Positions 49,254 through 58,125 of a DNA stretch of 64,000 bases are shown here, piece after piece (position 1 is the stretch's first letter; each line of letters starts with the position of its first letter). Made by a program: the position numbers and the translations under genes. Source of the stretch: a virus. The notes under the pieces were generated by a model. It had not been told where the DNA came from. It did not search any database and saw only the letters and a list, made by a program, of their open reading frames with translations. The stretch lies in IMG/VR virus record IMGVR_UViG_3300007609_001696, positions 19,267 to 83,266 of that record; one strand, given 5' to 3'.

Positions 49254-50323
49254 TATGCCGCTACCTTACGTGGAAACAGTCCCGGTACAGGGTTTGTTGC
49301 TAGTTGCATTTGGCTGCCAATGCCGTGGAACGGGAGATTTAGTTTACCGCCATTTAACATGTACAGCTCTCGAATAAAGTTGCTCATCATGTTAGGAGCG
49401 TCCCAGCCACGACCTGGACTAATATGCTCCACTTGTAGTTTGGCTTTGTCTTTGTACAAACTGGTTTGTTTCATGGTTGTACTGCGAGGATAAGTTTCTG
49501 CACACTTTTCTAGAACTCTAGTCATCCACTCTGCTGGCAGTTCTTGGCGCACATCCAGTCGTGCAATTTCATACAAACCAATAAACAAATCTTGGCTAAC
49601 TTCTTCGTCCATTGGGTATGCTAAGGTGATAGCAGACAAGATGTCTTTTAGTGTACGACCACTTTTGTCAATGTCAATGCCTTTTTGAGCATACTTAAAG
49701 TGACTAAAGAAGTGTTTACTCGATCCACGAAGGTTATCACTTTTGCGAGTTGCTTTGTCTTCTAGGTCAACATCACAAGCATCGAACTGATCTTGTAGTG
49801 TCTTAGCATCCCTGACTTCAATTTCTGTAGCACCTAATTTGTAACGAGTGAGGCGATTGCGATGTATGTCGCCTGGGCCTAACTTTTTAGTGCTCATGTT
49901 ACACTCTTCGAAGGCATAACTTGGAAAACTTTCGTCGTCTGTTTCGTTGATGATAATTGGAATCTCTGTGAACCCAAGCACACCAGTTGCTACAATACGA
50001 TGTTGTCCGTCGTATACATAGATTGGATTGTTGTGATCGTATTTGACTGTGCAAGCGCTTGCTGGACTGCAAATTTGCGGATTGTAACGCTTCACAATGC
50101 TGAGAATGTGCTTGAGATTAACGTCACGTTGTACTGTGTAGTCAATTTCCAATTCACTGATTGGTACCAAGTGGCTACCGATTGGAAAGTCTTTTTTGCT
50201 GTTGTCTACTCGACGACGTTCGGCGTCAATTTTGTCTTGTCCGAAACCGTGTTCTGCGGCAAGTTCTTGTTTGACTTCTGCAATAACGTCAGAAAGTCGG
50301 CGTGTTTCACGAGTTGCTCTCAT
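49253..50323 (-). CDS. ParB/Srx-fold DGQHR protein with possible HNH end
   Basis: 356 residues. IYVYDGQHRIVATGVLGF is the DGQHR motif of ParB-like/DUF262-type proteins, preceded by ISELEIDYTVQRDV. Further on, KLQVEHISPGRGWDAPNMMSNFIRELYMLNGG resembles the DUF1524 HNH region. GmrSD-type enzymes combine these two. It could be a nuclease or NTPase against host or competitor DNA, or a regulator. Early promoter upstream. Confidence 0.65.
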   Translation of the reverse strand: MRATRETRRLSDVIAEVKQELAAEHGFGQDKIDAERRRVDNSKKDFPIGSHLVPISELEIDYTVQRDVNLKHILSIVKRYNPQICSPASACTVKYDHNNPIYVYDGQHRIVATGVLGFTEIPIIINETDDESFPSYAFEECNMSTKKLGPGDIHRNRLTRYKLGATEIEVRDAKTLQDQFDACDVDLEDKATRKSDNLRGSSKHFFSHFKYAQKGIDIDKSGRTLKDILSAITLAYPMDEEVSQDLFIGLYEIARLDVRQELPAEWMTRVLEKCAETYPRSTTMKQTSLYKDKAKLQVEHISPGRGWDAPNMMSNFIRELYMLNGGKLNLPFHGIGSQMQLATNPVPGLFPRKVAA

Positions 50324-50393
50324 GTTTGTCTCCTTTTAAGGGCATTGCCCATACTAAAGTGCTCGAAGTACCATACTTCTCGCTACAGTTATT

Positions 50394-50421
50394 AGTTTAA
50401 CAGAATATAGATTTCTGTCAA
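50394..50421 (-). promoter_or_regulatory. Sigma70-type promoter
   Basis: TTGACA, 16 nt, TAAACT on the minus strand. The leader of about 65 nt contains a GGGCAATGCCC hairpin 10 nt before the AAGGAG Shine-Dalgarno. Confidence 0.7.
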
Positions 50422-51116
50422 CCTAATTTTTTAATATAATTCAATCGTGTGTATGCTGTGCCGTTCAAATAGCGAATGTCTGCAACACGACCTTTGATGT
50501 CTGTTGGCACATTGAGTTCAAAAGTCCAGTCTTTGTCGTGTCCTACATAACACGTCACTGGGTACTCATCATCCAACAATCCATAAAAACAATCGTATCC
50601 GTAGTCCTTGTTTGTGCGCCGATGTAGCCACACTGCACTACCTTCGATTTTCCGATCCTTTACAAGCTGTGTACGCCCGTACACGCGGCTTTCTAATCTC
50701 TCTTGCTCAATATAGTCCCTGTAAAGTTTTGGCATAATAAGAGCCATTGAGTATTCGCTTTTGCGTTTTACTTCAGCGCCTTCGAGGATACGATACACTG
50801 CTCGTTCAAAGTCGCCAAGTGTGTTGGCAATACTTTTTAACAGCATTTTACCGGTGAGTGTTTCGAGCACTTGTTCAGCAGTAGAACGATCTTCTTCTGT
50901 GATTTCAACTCGAGGAACACGTCGAAATTTTTCGCCTGCGGCATCCATTTGTTTGACAGTACGGTCATAGTCGCTGTGGTACTGATCAAAACGTTTCTTG
51001 TTGAAGTTGTAAAGATAGGTTTTCCAATTGCTGGCTTCGTAGTAGGCGTTGTCTTTGCGATACCCGCCCAGCACACGATCAATTGCTACACTTTGCGCAA
51101 GTAGTTCCATGTCCAT
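50418..51116 (-). CDS. Conserved phage protein
   Basis: 232 residues. A helical first half, rich in charged residues (FDQYHSDYDRTVKQMDAAGEKF), and a beta-rich C-terminal domain (TCYVGHDKDWTFELNVPTDIKG). No motif recognised. Coupled closely (10 nt) to the gene at 51127. Confidence 0.58.
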   Translation of the reverse strand: MDMELLAQSVAIDRVLGGYRKDNAYYEASNWKTYLYNFNKKRFDQYHSDYDRTVKQMDAAGEKFRRVPRVEITEEDRSTAEQVLETLTGKMLLKSIANTLGDFERAVYRILEGAEVKRKSEYSMALIMPKLYRDYIEQERLESRVYGRTQLVKDRKIEGSAVWLHRRTNKDYGYDCFYGLLDDEYPVTCYVGHDKDWTFELNVPTDIKGRVADIRYLNGTAYTRLNYIKKLG

Positions 51117-51126
51117 GTTCTACTCC

Positions 51127-51465
51127 TTACAAGTAAGCCGGCCCAGTCCAATCGACCTTGTAGCCACCGTCTAGGATATTGCCACGAGCCTTGTTGCGAG
51201 CAGGAGCATTGTAGCCTGCCGCCATTAGGATGTCGCCTTTGCGGAACTTGGCATCGTTGTCTACGTTGACAACAAAGCCCCAACAACTGCCATCGCGGAT
51301 GATTTTGATGTACTTTTTGCCTGGTTTGACTTCGAGTGTATCATCAAAATTTTGAACAGTTTCTTTGAAGTAGTCGCTCATTTCTTCGCCTTTGCTAGCA
51401 CGAACAGCAAAGTCGACGTATTGAAGCTTGATGGTTTGAAGCAATGTTTCGATTTGCTTTTGCAT
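51127..51465 (-). CDS. Conserved small protein
   Basis: 112 residues with a beta domain (KKYIKIIRDGSCWGFVVN, KFRKGDILMAAGYNAPA). Strong host-type promoter upstream marks it as early. Not recognised. Confidence 0.6.
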   Translation of the reverse strand: MQKQIETLLQTIKLQYVDFAVRASKGEEMSDYFKETVQNFDDTLEVKPGKKYIKIIRDGSCWGFVVNVDNDAKFRKGDILMAAGYNAPARNKARGNILDGGYKVDWTGPAYL

Positions 51466-51498
51466 TTTCTCTAACCTCTTTGTTAACCCTACATTGTT

Positions 51499-51526
51499 AG
51501 TATAAGAGATACAGACAAAATGTCAA
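51499..51526 (-). promoter_or_regulatory. Sigma70-type promoter
   Basis: TTGACA, 16 nt, TATACT on the minus strand; leader about 27 nt with AGAGGTTAGAG before the ATG. Confidence 0.75.
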
Positions 51527-51535
51527 CCAAAAAAG

Positions 51536-52459
51536 CTAAGAAATTTGACCTAATTCTACTAGTGTGGCACTAAGATTGATTTCTTGATCGCTCACCAGCG
51601 GTATATTTCTCAGTCCTTTGGCAATAATGAGAATTGCTTGATCCTGTCCTTCTTCTGTGCTGCTAAACAAAGCCAGATTGTCGTACATCCAACGAAACAC
51701 ATCATCAACTTCTGCAGGGTTCACTTGGCTACATATCAGCTTTCTTGCTTCGCGAATTTGGCCTGCTTTGAACAATTCGACCATTTGCAGTTTGTAATCA
51801 GCACTGCTGTCACTGTCACTGGCAGTGATAAGTTTGCTGTCTACACAGTTTAACTGTAGGTTGTTGATGCACTTGCGCAAATCAGGATAGGTTGCTTTTA
51901 CATACGTGTCCAGTGTGTCCAGTTCAAACTCAATGTTTTCGTTTACTAGAATAGTGGCCACTCGAGCGGTAAACTCTGTGTGATCAATCTTTTCAATATG
52001 CATGCTCTGACAACGACTGTGTAGCGCAGGAATAATTTTGTTAGGATAATTGCAAGTAAGGATAAATCTCACACTGTGTGCATACTCTTCCATCAAGTTG
52101 CGCAGTGCCGGCTGAACACTCTGTGGATTCAAGTAATCGGCCTCGTCCAACACAACAATCTTAAAATCACCAAATGGCATGGTTTGGCAAAAACCAGTGA
52201 GTTTGTCGTTGAGCCATTCAATCTTACGACCTTCTTTACTAGCATTTGCAATCAGCACATCACTGTCCTGCACATCCAGTTGATTAATAAGAATTTTTGC
52301 CAGTGTAGTCTTGCCAATGCCTGCGTTGCCGCTGAACAATAGATGTGGAATAGTGCCTTGGGAAATCCAGTTTTCTACTTGTGCACGTTGGTTGCTGTCT
52401 ACAAAAACATAGTCGTCTACAGTTCTTGGGCGATACTTTTCAGTCCAGAGTTGTTTCAT
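51536..52459 (-). CDS. 44: Clamp loader large subunit, gp44-like
   Basis: 307 residues. AAA+ ATPase: Walker A FSGNAGIGKTTLAKIL, Walker B VVLDEADYL, the sensor 1 region RFILTCNYPNKI and an SRC arginine finger (HSRCQSM). It loads the gp45-like clamp. The small subunit (gp62) is not recognised in this window. TAATG overlap with the Gln-rich gene. Confidence 0.9.
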   Translation of the reverse strand: MKQLWTEKYRPRTVDDYVFVDSNQRAQVENWISQGTIPHLLFSGNAGIGKTTLAKILINQLDVQDSDVLIANASKEGRKIEWLNDKLTGFCQTMPFGDFKIVVLDEADYLNPQSVQPALRNLMEEYAHSVRFILTCNYPNKIIPALHSRCQSMHIEKIDHTEFTARVATILVNENIEFELDTLDTYVKATYPDLRKCINNLQLNCVDSKLITASDSDSSADYKLQMVELFKAGQIREARKLICSQVNPAEVDDVFRWMYDNLALFSSTEEGQDQAILIIAKGLRNIPLVSDQEINLSATLVELGQIS

Positions 52460-52677
52460 TATTCACCTAGGTGTGTTTGTGATAAAATTATTTGTCGGCG
52501 AGCAACAGCGGCTTGGATAATTTCTCTACGACGCTGTTGCATTTCTGGCTCTTGTTGTTCCTGTTCAAATTGCTGCATAGCGTTTTGTTGTTGTTTTTGC
52601 TGTTGTTGTTCGTCAATTATATTGCTTTGGGCAACAATTGTAAAAAGGCTTGCAATTACACTAAGTGCTTCTGGCAT
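52459..52677 (-). CDS. Gln-rich small protein
   Basis: 72 residues: a short hydrophobic helix (ALSVIASLFTIVAQ), then Q-rich coiled coil (EQQQQKQQQNAMQQFEQEQQ) and a basic end. Overlapping stop/start signals on both sides support real expression. Function unknown. Confidence 0.55.
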   Translation of the reverse strand: MPEALSVIASLFTIVAQSNIIDEQQQQKQQQNAMQQFEQEQQEPEMQQRRREIIQAAVARRQIILSQTHLGE

Positions 52678-53108
52678 TAGTTTGCTCCAAAATCCTCAGG
52701 ACGAGCTTGTGCTGTATCTCCTGCGCCTTCGAATTGCCCAAACAGTGTGTCCTGTGGTTCCTTTTCGCCGGTCCAAGTTGCTAAAATTTTTCCTGGATCT
52801 GCTTTCCAAAGTTCAACAGTGTTTTCTCCGTCAAACATACGCCAACTGCGAGTCCAACGACCATGTTCAATGAGAATCCATTCTCCTACACTAACATCAG
52901 TTTGTTCAGGGCCAACAGAATGTACTTTGCCCCAGCGTGGCTTGATACCAGTGTCTTTGCCATCGTCACTAACAAGAACGATTCCGCCACTAGTTTTACG
53001 CATGCCAAAATTCATACCTTCAACAATAATATCATTGCCGATTGCACGAATCTTGCCTTCTACTGTCTGCATACTCTTGGCATTATTTTTTAGTGCTTCT
53101 AAGCTCAT
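52677..53108 (-). CDS. 31: Co-chaperonin, gp31/GroES-like
   Basis: 143 residues. IRAIGNDIIVEGMNFGMRKTSGGIVLVSDDGKDTGIKPRWGKVHSVGPEQTDVSVGEWILIEHGRWTR follows the GroES-fold order (mobile loop, then the roof and strand region). T4 gp31 replaces GroES to enlarge the GroEL cage for the capsid protein. A charged C-terminal extension is additional. Confidence 0.8.
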   Translation of the reverse strand: MSLEALKNNAKSMQTVEGKIRAIGNDIIVEGMNFGMRKTSGGIVLVSDDGKDTGIKPRWGKVHSVGPEQTDVSVGEWILIEHGRWTRSWRMFDGENTVELWKADPGKILATWTGEKEPQDTLFGQFEGAGDTAQARPEDFGAN

Positions 53109-53533
53109 TATACCCTCTTTACACCTGATATACTACGTCTTTTTTGTCTTTCTGATTTAACTTCTGGAGTGCCGGTGGTTTGTTGTGTCTGGGCTACGCT
53201 ATCTGCTAAACCAGCAACTTCCTGTTGTTTGTTGTCTTTTACTACTGCTTCGACCTGCTCAACACTCTCTAATTCATCAGCAACTACGGATGCCTTCGCG
53301 GTCGGCTTTGCTGTAGGAATATTACCTTCCTGTGGCACTGTTGCGTGTAGGTCGTAATAGTTGGCTTTGATTTTGTCTGACTTGGATCTAATAACTTGCC
53401 CGGTTGGAGTGATTTCGTCACCTCTAGCATTTACACGCATATTGCCCACTGCTAGAGTATCCTCTTGCTTGAGTCGTAGAGCTTCTATGTCCATGCTCTT
53501 GCCCATTGCAGTTTTGTATAATTTTTTAGCCAT
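53108..53533 (-). CDS. Conserved phage protein
   Basis: 141 residues. An ordered N-terminal third (KTAMGKSMDIEALRLKQEDTLAVGNMRVNARGDEI) and a long disordered Ala/Glu/Thr-rich tail. Similar proteins are common in T4-like cyanophages, with unknown role. One-base overlap with the co-chaperonin gene. Confidence 0.6.
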   Translation of the reverse strand: MAKKLYKTAMGKSMDIEALRLKQEDTLAVGNMRVNARGDEITPTGQVIRSKSDKIKANYYDLHATVPQEGNIPTAKPTAKASVVADELESVEQVEAVVKDNKQQEVAGLADSVAQTQQTTGTPEVKSERQKRRSISGVKRV

Positions 53534-53557
53534 GTTTGATCTCCTAGAATATGCTAC

Positions 53558-53565
53558 TATTTAGC
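53558..53565 (-). promoter_or_regulatory. Late promoter variant GCTAAATA
   Basis: Predicted start 53552, then AGGAG and the ATG at 53533. Confidence 0.5.
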
Positions 53566-54070
53566 GTAAAAATTCGGCAATGTCTAAATCATAATATAGA
53601 CTGTTTACTTTGTGCACACCCATCAAATACAACACAAAACTGGCTACACTACTGCCCCGTCCTACGCCTAGCACTTGGTTGTTTTCGCAACAAGTGTCGA
53701 CGAAATACTTCAAGAACTTTAGCAATTCGAATAGATTCTTTTCATGATACAACAACAATTCTGCGCCTACCCGCTGTAGTTCTGCATCATTGCTACACTG
53801 ATCTAGTAACCACTTTGCTATGTCAAATGACTTGTATTCATCTGGCATGTGCCAATTTTGTTGATTTTGAAGGTGAAACTGTTCCGGATCTTTGTGCGTT
53901 TGCGGTATGCTCAATTTATCTAATTCACTGTACAGCTGGTCAATGCTTGCATTGTATTCTGTAGGATCGTTTACCAACAATCTACTGATATCCAATTGTG
54001 GATTGGCATATAACAATTCAATCACATCTGATTCACTGTAGGAGATTCTACCGTAATTGTCTGTGTTCAT
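53561..54070 (-). CDS. DnaE (DNA polymerase III alpha) motif protein
   Basis: 169 residues. The C-terminus QVLGVGRGSSVASFVLYLMGVHKVNSLYYDLDIAEFLR matches the bacterial DnaE palm segment GPGRGSxxGSLVAYxLxITDxDPLxxDLLFERFLN. The N-terminal 130 residues are helical. The catalytic Asp residues of DnaE lie beyond this segment and are absent, so it is not an active polymerase. It might mimic DnaE or contact the clamp. Beside clamp-loader genes. Confidence 0.7.
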   Translation of the reverse strand: MNTDNYGRISYSESDVIELLYANPQLDISRLLVNDPTEYNASIDQLYSELDKLSIPQTHKDPEQFHLQNQQNWHMPDEYKSFDIAKWLLDQCSNDAELQRVGAELLLYHEKNLFELLKFLKYFVDTCCENNQVLGVGRGSSVASFVLYLMGVHKVNSLYYDLDIAEFLR

Positions 54071-54309
54071 CCTATATCTATGCTGTCGTTGTTGGAGATT
54101 GATGATTTTTTGTTTAAAGATTCTAGTTGTTTTTTGGTTTTTTCGTTGTACTTGTGTTGGATAGATTGTTGTATTGTTTGCAACTGTTGTAGCATTTGGT
54201 GGTTGCCAATTCGATGTGCATAAGTGATTTTACTATTGACGTCGTTTAACTTTTCACCGAGTTGGTCAACAGTTAGATCGTCTAGATTGTCGAGTAATGG
54301 ATGATACAT
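54067..54309 (-). CDS. Small coiled-coil protein
   Basis: 80 residues, helical: VDQLGEKLNDVNSKITYAHRIGNHQMLQQLQTIQQSIQHKY. Coupled to MazG and to the DnaE-motif gene. Function unknown. Confidence 0.58.
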   Translation of the reverse strand: MYHPLLDNLDDLTVDQLGEKLNDVNSKITYAHRIGNHQMLQQLQTIQQSIQHKYNEKTKKQLESLNKKSSISNNDSIDIG

Positions 54310-54680
54310 TACTTGAGGATCTTTTCCAAATCTGGAGCAAAATAGCTTTCTCCCTTGAGAATTTTACCGTCCTCTCTGTAGATAGGTCTTCCGGTGGCAC
54401 CCAACTTGCTCATGTTGCTAGTATGAACTTCATCAAAGCATGCATCAAGATCAATGCCAAAAGCATGTCCTGCTCCATATGTGACATACAGTATATCGGT
54501 GAGTGCATCTGCCACTTCGACAATGTTGTCTTCGCTGATAGCATCTACCAGTTCGTTAAGTTCTTCTCTGATGAGTTCTATGCGCAGTCGTTGTGTATCG
54601 CCGTCGGCTAGAGAAGCAGTTTTTTTCACATTTTGGCCAAAGGCAGTCATAAAATGTTCTACTTTTTCAAAGTTTGTCAT
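54309..54680 (-). CDS. mazG: MazG-like nucleotide pyrophosphohydrolase
   Basis: 123 residues. LIREELNELVDAISEDNIVEVADALTDILYVTYG provides the EExxE and ExxD metal-binding helices of the all-alpha NTP-PPase family. The following GRPIYREDGKILKG is typical of the phage type. Probably hydrolyses (d)NTPs or ppGpp-like alarmones, as proposed for cyanophage MazG. Confidence 0.82.
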   Translation of the reverse strand: MTNFEKVEHFMTAFGQNVKKTASLADGDTQRLRIELIREELNELVDAISEDNIVEVADALTDILYVTYGAGHAFGIDLDACFDEVHTSNMSKLGATGRPIYREDGKILKGESYFAPDLEKILK

Positions 54681-54811
54681 ATTTCCTCAAATTCTAACTC
54701 ATATTGATTATTTAAGAAACAATCGCGTGGTAGTGCCAGTTCCGGAGCATCAGAGTAATCATAATCAGTAACTACATCAAATCCCGCGGAATCTAAAGTT
54801 TCTACGTGCAT
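54677..54811 (-). CDS. 44-residue acidic protein, doubtful start
   Basis: MHVETLDSAGFDVV... acidic; its stop overlaps the mazG ATG (ATGA). However, the ATG lies inside the -10 box of the promoter below, so transcripts from that promoter would miss it. It may be expressed only by upstream read-through, or not at all. Confidence 0.35.
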   Translation of the reverse strand: MHVETLDSAGFDVVTDYDYSDAPELALPRDCFLNNQYELEFEEI

Positions 54812-54838
54812 TATACAAGATCCGAATAGTTTTGTCAA
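54810..54838 (-). promoter_or_regulatory. Consensus sigma70 promoter for mazG
   Basis: Exact TTGACA, 17 nt, exact TATAAT on the minus strand. It gives a leader of about 120 nt before mazG and ends at the stop of the structural gene upstream. Confidence 0.82.
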
Positions 54839-55588
54839 CTACCAAACTGTAGTAGGAAGAGCCACTCGCGTCCATATACTAGTACTGCCGCCGTCATAGT
54901 CAGCTGTGCAAAAGTATATGTAGTCTTCGTCAAAGGCAAAATCGCCTTGTTCGTCGCCCGGCAAGCCCACACTGCTGGCAATTGTTCGATAGTCTACCTT
55001 ACGAGTTCTAGTGGTGTGTTCTGTGACCACAAAAGTTGTGCCGCTGTCGGTGGTAACAAATTCATAGACATACGTACCAGTTCTATAAAAATCGATAACA
55101 CCTGTTGTACTGTCGTACCCAACTAGGTTTTCCTCGCCTAATAGTGTATAAGTGCCTGGATCTATGGTAACAGAATGTGCAGTGCTAGTGATTGTTACTT
55201 CAACTCTAATTCTGCCTAGTTTTCCAGCAGCTGGCAAATTGCTGAATCCAAATGTTAAATCGCCGTTGCTGGTTACTGTTTGATAATGCCCGTCTTCGTG
55301 GTTGAATGTAACTGTACCGTCCGTTGTGCCTTTGTCAACTACAGTTTCGGCAAAATCACGTACTTCAAAATCCAGCAACAATGCCCCTGCACCATCGTTG
55401 TCAAGTGTTTCGCCTGACAGTGCACTTTTCAACAAAGCTTTGTTTTGAATATCTTCAATTTCACTTTTAGCACTGGTTAGTGCTGTTTTGATATTGGTGA
55501 AGTTGTCACGGAAACCCTGTGAATCATTGTCTTGTCCTGCAACAGGATAGGTTCCGTCGATGCTGCTAGGATTAATACTACTGGCCAT
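54839..55588 (-). CDS. Virion structural protein
   Basis: 249 residues. The N-terminus PVAGQDNDSQGFRDNFTNIKTAL is a helical multimerisation segment found in T4-like phage tail or fibre proteins. The middle is beta-sandwich. The C-terminus GDFAFDEDYIYFCTADYDGGSTSIWTR is repeated almost unchanged in the protein at 58126, so it is a shared tip or attachment motif. Late promoter upstream. Confidence 0.72.
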   Translation of the reverse strand: MASSINPSSIDGTYPVAGQDNDSQGFRDNFTNIKTALTSAKSEIEDIQNKALLKSALSGETLDNDGAGALLLDFEVRDFAETVVDKGTTDGTVTFNHEDGHYQTVTSNGDLTFGFSNLPAAGKLGRIRVEVTITSTAHSVTIDPGTYTLLGEENLVGYDSTTGVIDFYRTGTYVYEFVTTDSGTTFVVTEHTTRTRKVDYRTIASSVGLPGDEQGDFAFDEDYIYFCTADYDGGSTSIWTRVALPTTVW

Positions 55589-58093
55589 TTAATCTAATAC
55601 TCCATTTTGTGGGAATTTAAGATATTTATCACCGTAGTCTTGTTCACGGAAAACTATGCTTCCTGTGATAAATCTTGTGTTGCGGTTATCAAAAGTGGTT
55701 TCAAAAATATCACTGCTGTACTTGGTGTCTTCGATTAATATTGTTGTGCCCGATTCTGGAGCAGTTGCAAACACCACATCATTGCCGATTACCTGATATT
55801 CTGTACTGCTGACTGCATCCTGTGTGAGATCAAAAGTCACATTGTCGTAGCCTGCCGCATCGTAGTTAGGATTGGCCACATTCAGTACTACAAGAACGTT
55901 CTGTGGATTGGTTACTGTGCCTTGCAGAGTAAATCTACGAGTACTGCCGTCGCCTGTGAATTGTTGACGACTGTTGTTGATGTCAAACGTCGTCTCTGCA
56001 CTGTCCACATATTCTCTTGTGGTTTTATCAAAGTTTTCGCTGAGGTCTGTGTCCCAGATATATCTATCAATGGAGAAATCCAACTGTTTGAAATCAAAGT
56101 TGCTGTTGTTTTGTATGTTGTAGGCAAGTTGGGCACTCTTTCCTGGTTTTGTATATGCCAACACCACTGCTGGGATCCAGTTTAGCACACTTCCGTCTTC
56201 CTGTTTGCTGGTCATCCATTCAGGAAAAGAGTCGGCGTATGCTATGCCAATGTCGGCCCGTATTTGTGATATCATATTCTGCAAACTGTTGGGATATACT
56301 GTGTCAATATCCAAGTATTCAGCACTGCCTTTTTCCAGCTGTTGCGCTTTGCTTATGCCAGCTATGTTGTCCACAATGTCCACATACACCACTTCGTATT
56401 TTGTGTTGCCTTTGCTATCCAAGGCTCTGGCAGTTTTTACTTCGCCAAATCTCAATTTTTTATTGTAGTGATTGAGTTGCATTGCTGTGGTAAACTGTGC
56501 AGCAGTTTTTGCATTTACACCAGGCAACACCAGCATACGTATGTCTTGTTGCTTGCCAAAATAAAAATCATTGCGTCTATACAAATCAGCAGGTTTGAAA
56601 ATATCTATGTTGGACACAAATTCTTTGAATTGCCTGCGTTTCTCTAAACTGAGAAAAGCACCAACATACAAATTTTCATAGGGTTCTATGTTGTCTGTGT
56701 CTACTGTGATAGTAAACACTTTGGTAGACGAAATCAACCCGCTGGCATCTTGTGCAGTAACTTCAAATTCGTATTCACGATCAAAGGTTGTTTCGTTGTA
56801 GTTGGTGGTGTGCTGATCAAACGTGGTAGTGCCTTTGTCCAGTGTAAAAATGTTAAAACTGGTTCGTCCGGTGATTGTGCCGTCTTCGTTGAATTTGAGT
56901 CCTTGTGGCAATGCAAGCTTTTGATAATTTTCCAGGCTGTATTTGAGATCATTGCCGTTTTCATCAACAGCTTCCACATACAAGGTACTGATGTCGCCGG
57001 TGCGTATGGTTCCAAGATTGGACAATGTTGCCCAAGTGATGTCTCTGAAAGCATCGCCTAATACTGTGAGTGAAAAAGTTGCTAGTTCACTGCTGTACAC
57101 CGGTGAATCTTTTTTGCGTGCCTGTATGCTAAACGAGTAATCTATTTCGCTGGCACTTTGGAAATCTATGTGACCATACAGCCAACCAGTGTCGGCATCC
57201 AGCACCAGCCCGCCGGGCAAGCTTTCTCCTGCGTCAGACGTATCCAGCACAAATTCTATTTGATCGTTGTCAAAGTCTTCTGCTGAAAACTGTATTGCAA
57301 AATAATCGTCGTGGAATGTACTGCCCAAATCAAGAGAATTGTATCGTAGTATTGGATTGCGTGCTGTGTCTTGGTCTGCTGTAACAACACTCACGTTGTC
57401 TGCTGTGTACACTGTGTTGTCTGCTGTGAGATTGTTTCTACTGTACACAAAAATTGTATAATTCTTTTGTACAACATCTTTGCCGTCTGACACACTGATG
57501 GAAAACAAGTAGTTTTTGTCCACACTCTTGGTGCCGACATCAAACACATATAGATCAAAATCATTGGCGTCATAACCCACACGTGCATCTGGTTCAGCCG
57601 GTTGAGGCTGTACGTATCCACTGATTACACCTGTGTCGGAGTCCAGCTCCAATCCAGGCGGTAGTTCAAAGTTTGCCACAGACCATACAAGTGTATCTAG
57701 GTCTAAATCTTCTGCTTCCAGTCGAATCTCAACATAATCACCTTCAATGAATTCACCCAAACTGCCCGCAGGTGTTGTTATTGTAGGCTTGTCTTGACCT
57801 GTGACAGTGAGCTCAAATGTTCTATCTGCTACACTGGTGTTGCCTCTGGCACGCACAACAAATCTACTGGTGATGTTTTGTCCTACATCAAAAGGCACGC
57901 CCTGCAGTATGTTTTTTACACTAGGCACACCATCAATGACACCGTCTGCCTTTAACTGCAAGCCGCTGGGCAAATTACCACTGATTATTTCAAACTGTGT
58001 GCTGTTGTCAGCCTCCAGTTCTAGTTTGTAGAATACTCGTTCTTCGATAGTGCCGAGATTGCCGGGTTGTGTTTTCCACACAGGATTGGACAT
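55589..58093 (-). CDS. Large structural protein with repeated Ig/cadherin-like domains
   Basis: 834 residues. At least four He_PIG-type putative Ig units, recognisable by repeats of LP.GL.L...G.I.G: LPSGLQLKADGVIDG, LPPGLELDSDTGVISG, LPGGLVLDADTGWLYG, LPQGLKFNEDGTITG. A C-terminal region holds further beta domains. Typical of T4-like cyanophage virion proteins of the baseplate or fibre. Adhesion role likely. Confidence 0.8.
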   Translation of the reverse strand: MSNPVWKTQPGNLGTIEERVFYKLELEADNSTQFEIISGNLPSGLQLKADGVIDGVPSVKNILQGVPFDVGQNITSRFVVRARGNTSVADRTFELTVTGQDKPTITTPAGSLGEFIEGDYVEIRLEAEDLDLDTLVWSVANFELPPGLELDSDTGVISGYVQPQPAEPDARVGYDANDFDLYVFDVGTKSVDKNYLFSISVSDGKDVVQKNYTIFVYSRNNLTADNTVYTADNVSVVTADQDTARNPILRYNSLDLGSTFHDDYFAIQFSAEDFDNDQIEFVLDTSDAGESLPGGLVLDADTGWLYGHIDFQSASEIDYSFSIQARKKDSPVYSSELATFSLTVLGDAFRDITWATLSNLGTIRTGDISTLYVEAVDENGNDLKYSLENYQKLALPQGLKFNEDGTITGRTSFNIFTLDKGTTTFDQHTTNYNETTFDREYEFEVTAQDASGLISSTKVFTITVDTDNIEPYENLYVGAFLSLEKRRQFKEFVSNIDIFKPADLYRRNDFYFGKQQDIRMLVLPGVNAKTAAQFTTAMQLNHYNKKLRFGEVKTARALDSKGNTKYEVVYVDIVDNIAGISKAQQLEKGSAEYLDIDTVYPNSLQNMISQIRADIGIAYADSFPEWMTSKQEDGSVLNWIPAVVLAYTKPGKSAQLAYNIQNNSNFDFKQLDFSIDRYIWDTDLSENFDKTTREYVDSAETTFDINNSRQQFTGDGSTRRFTLQGTVTNPQNVLVVLNVANPNYDAAGYDNVTFDLTQDAVSSTEYQVIGNDVVFATAPESGTTILIEDTKYSSDIFETTFDNRNTRFITGSIVFREQDYGDKYLKFPQNGVLD
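55623..55630 (-). promoter_or_regulatory. Late promoter GATAAATA
   Basis: Lies within the end of the gene at 55589; start near 55617, then ATGGAG and the ATG at 55588. Confidence 0.55.
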
Positions 58094-58125
58094 GGTATTC
58101 CTCTTTTAGTATATTTACCAGAGTT

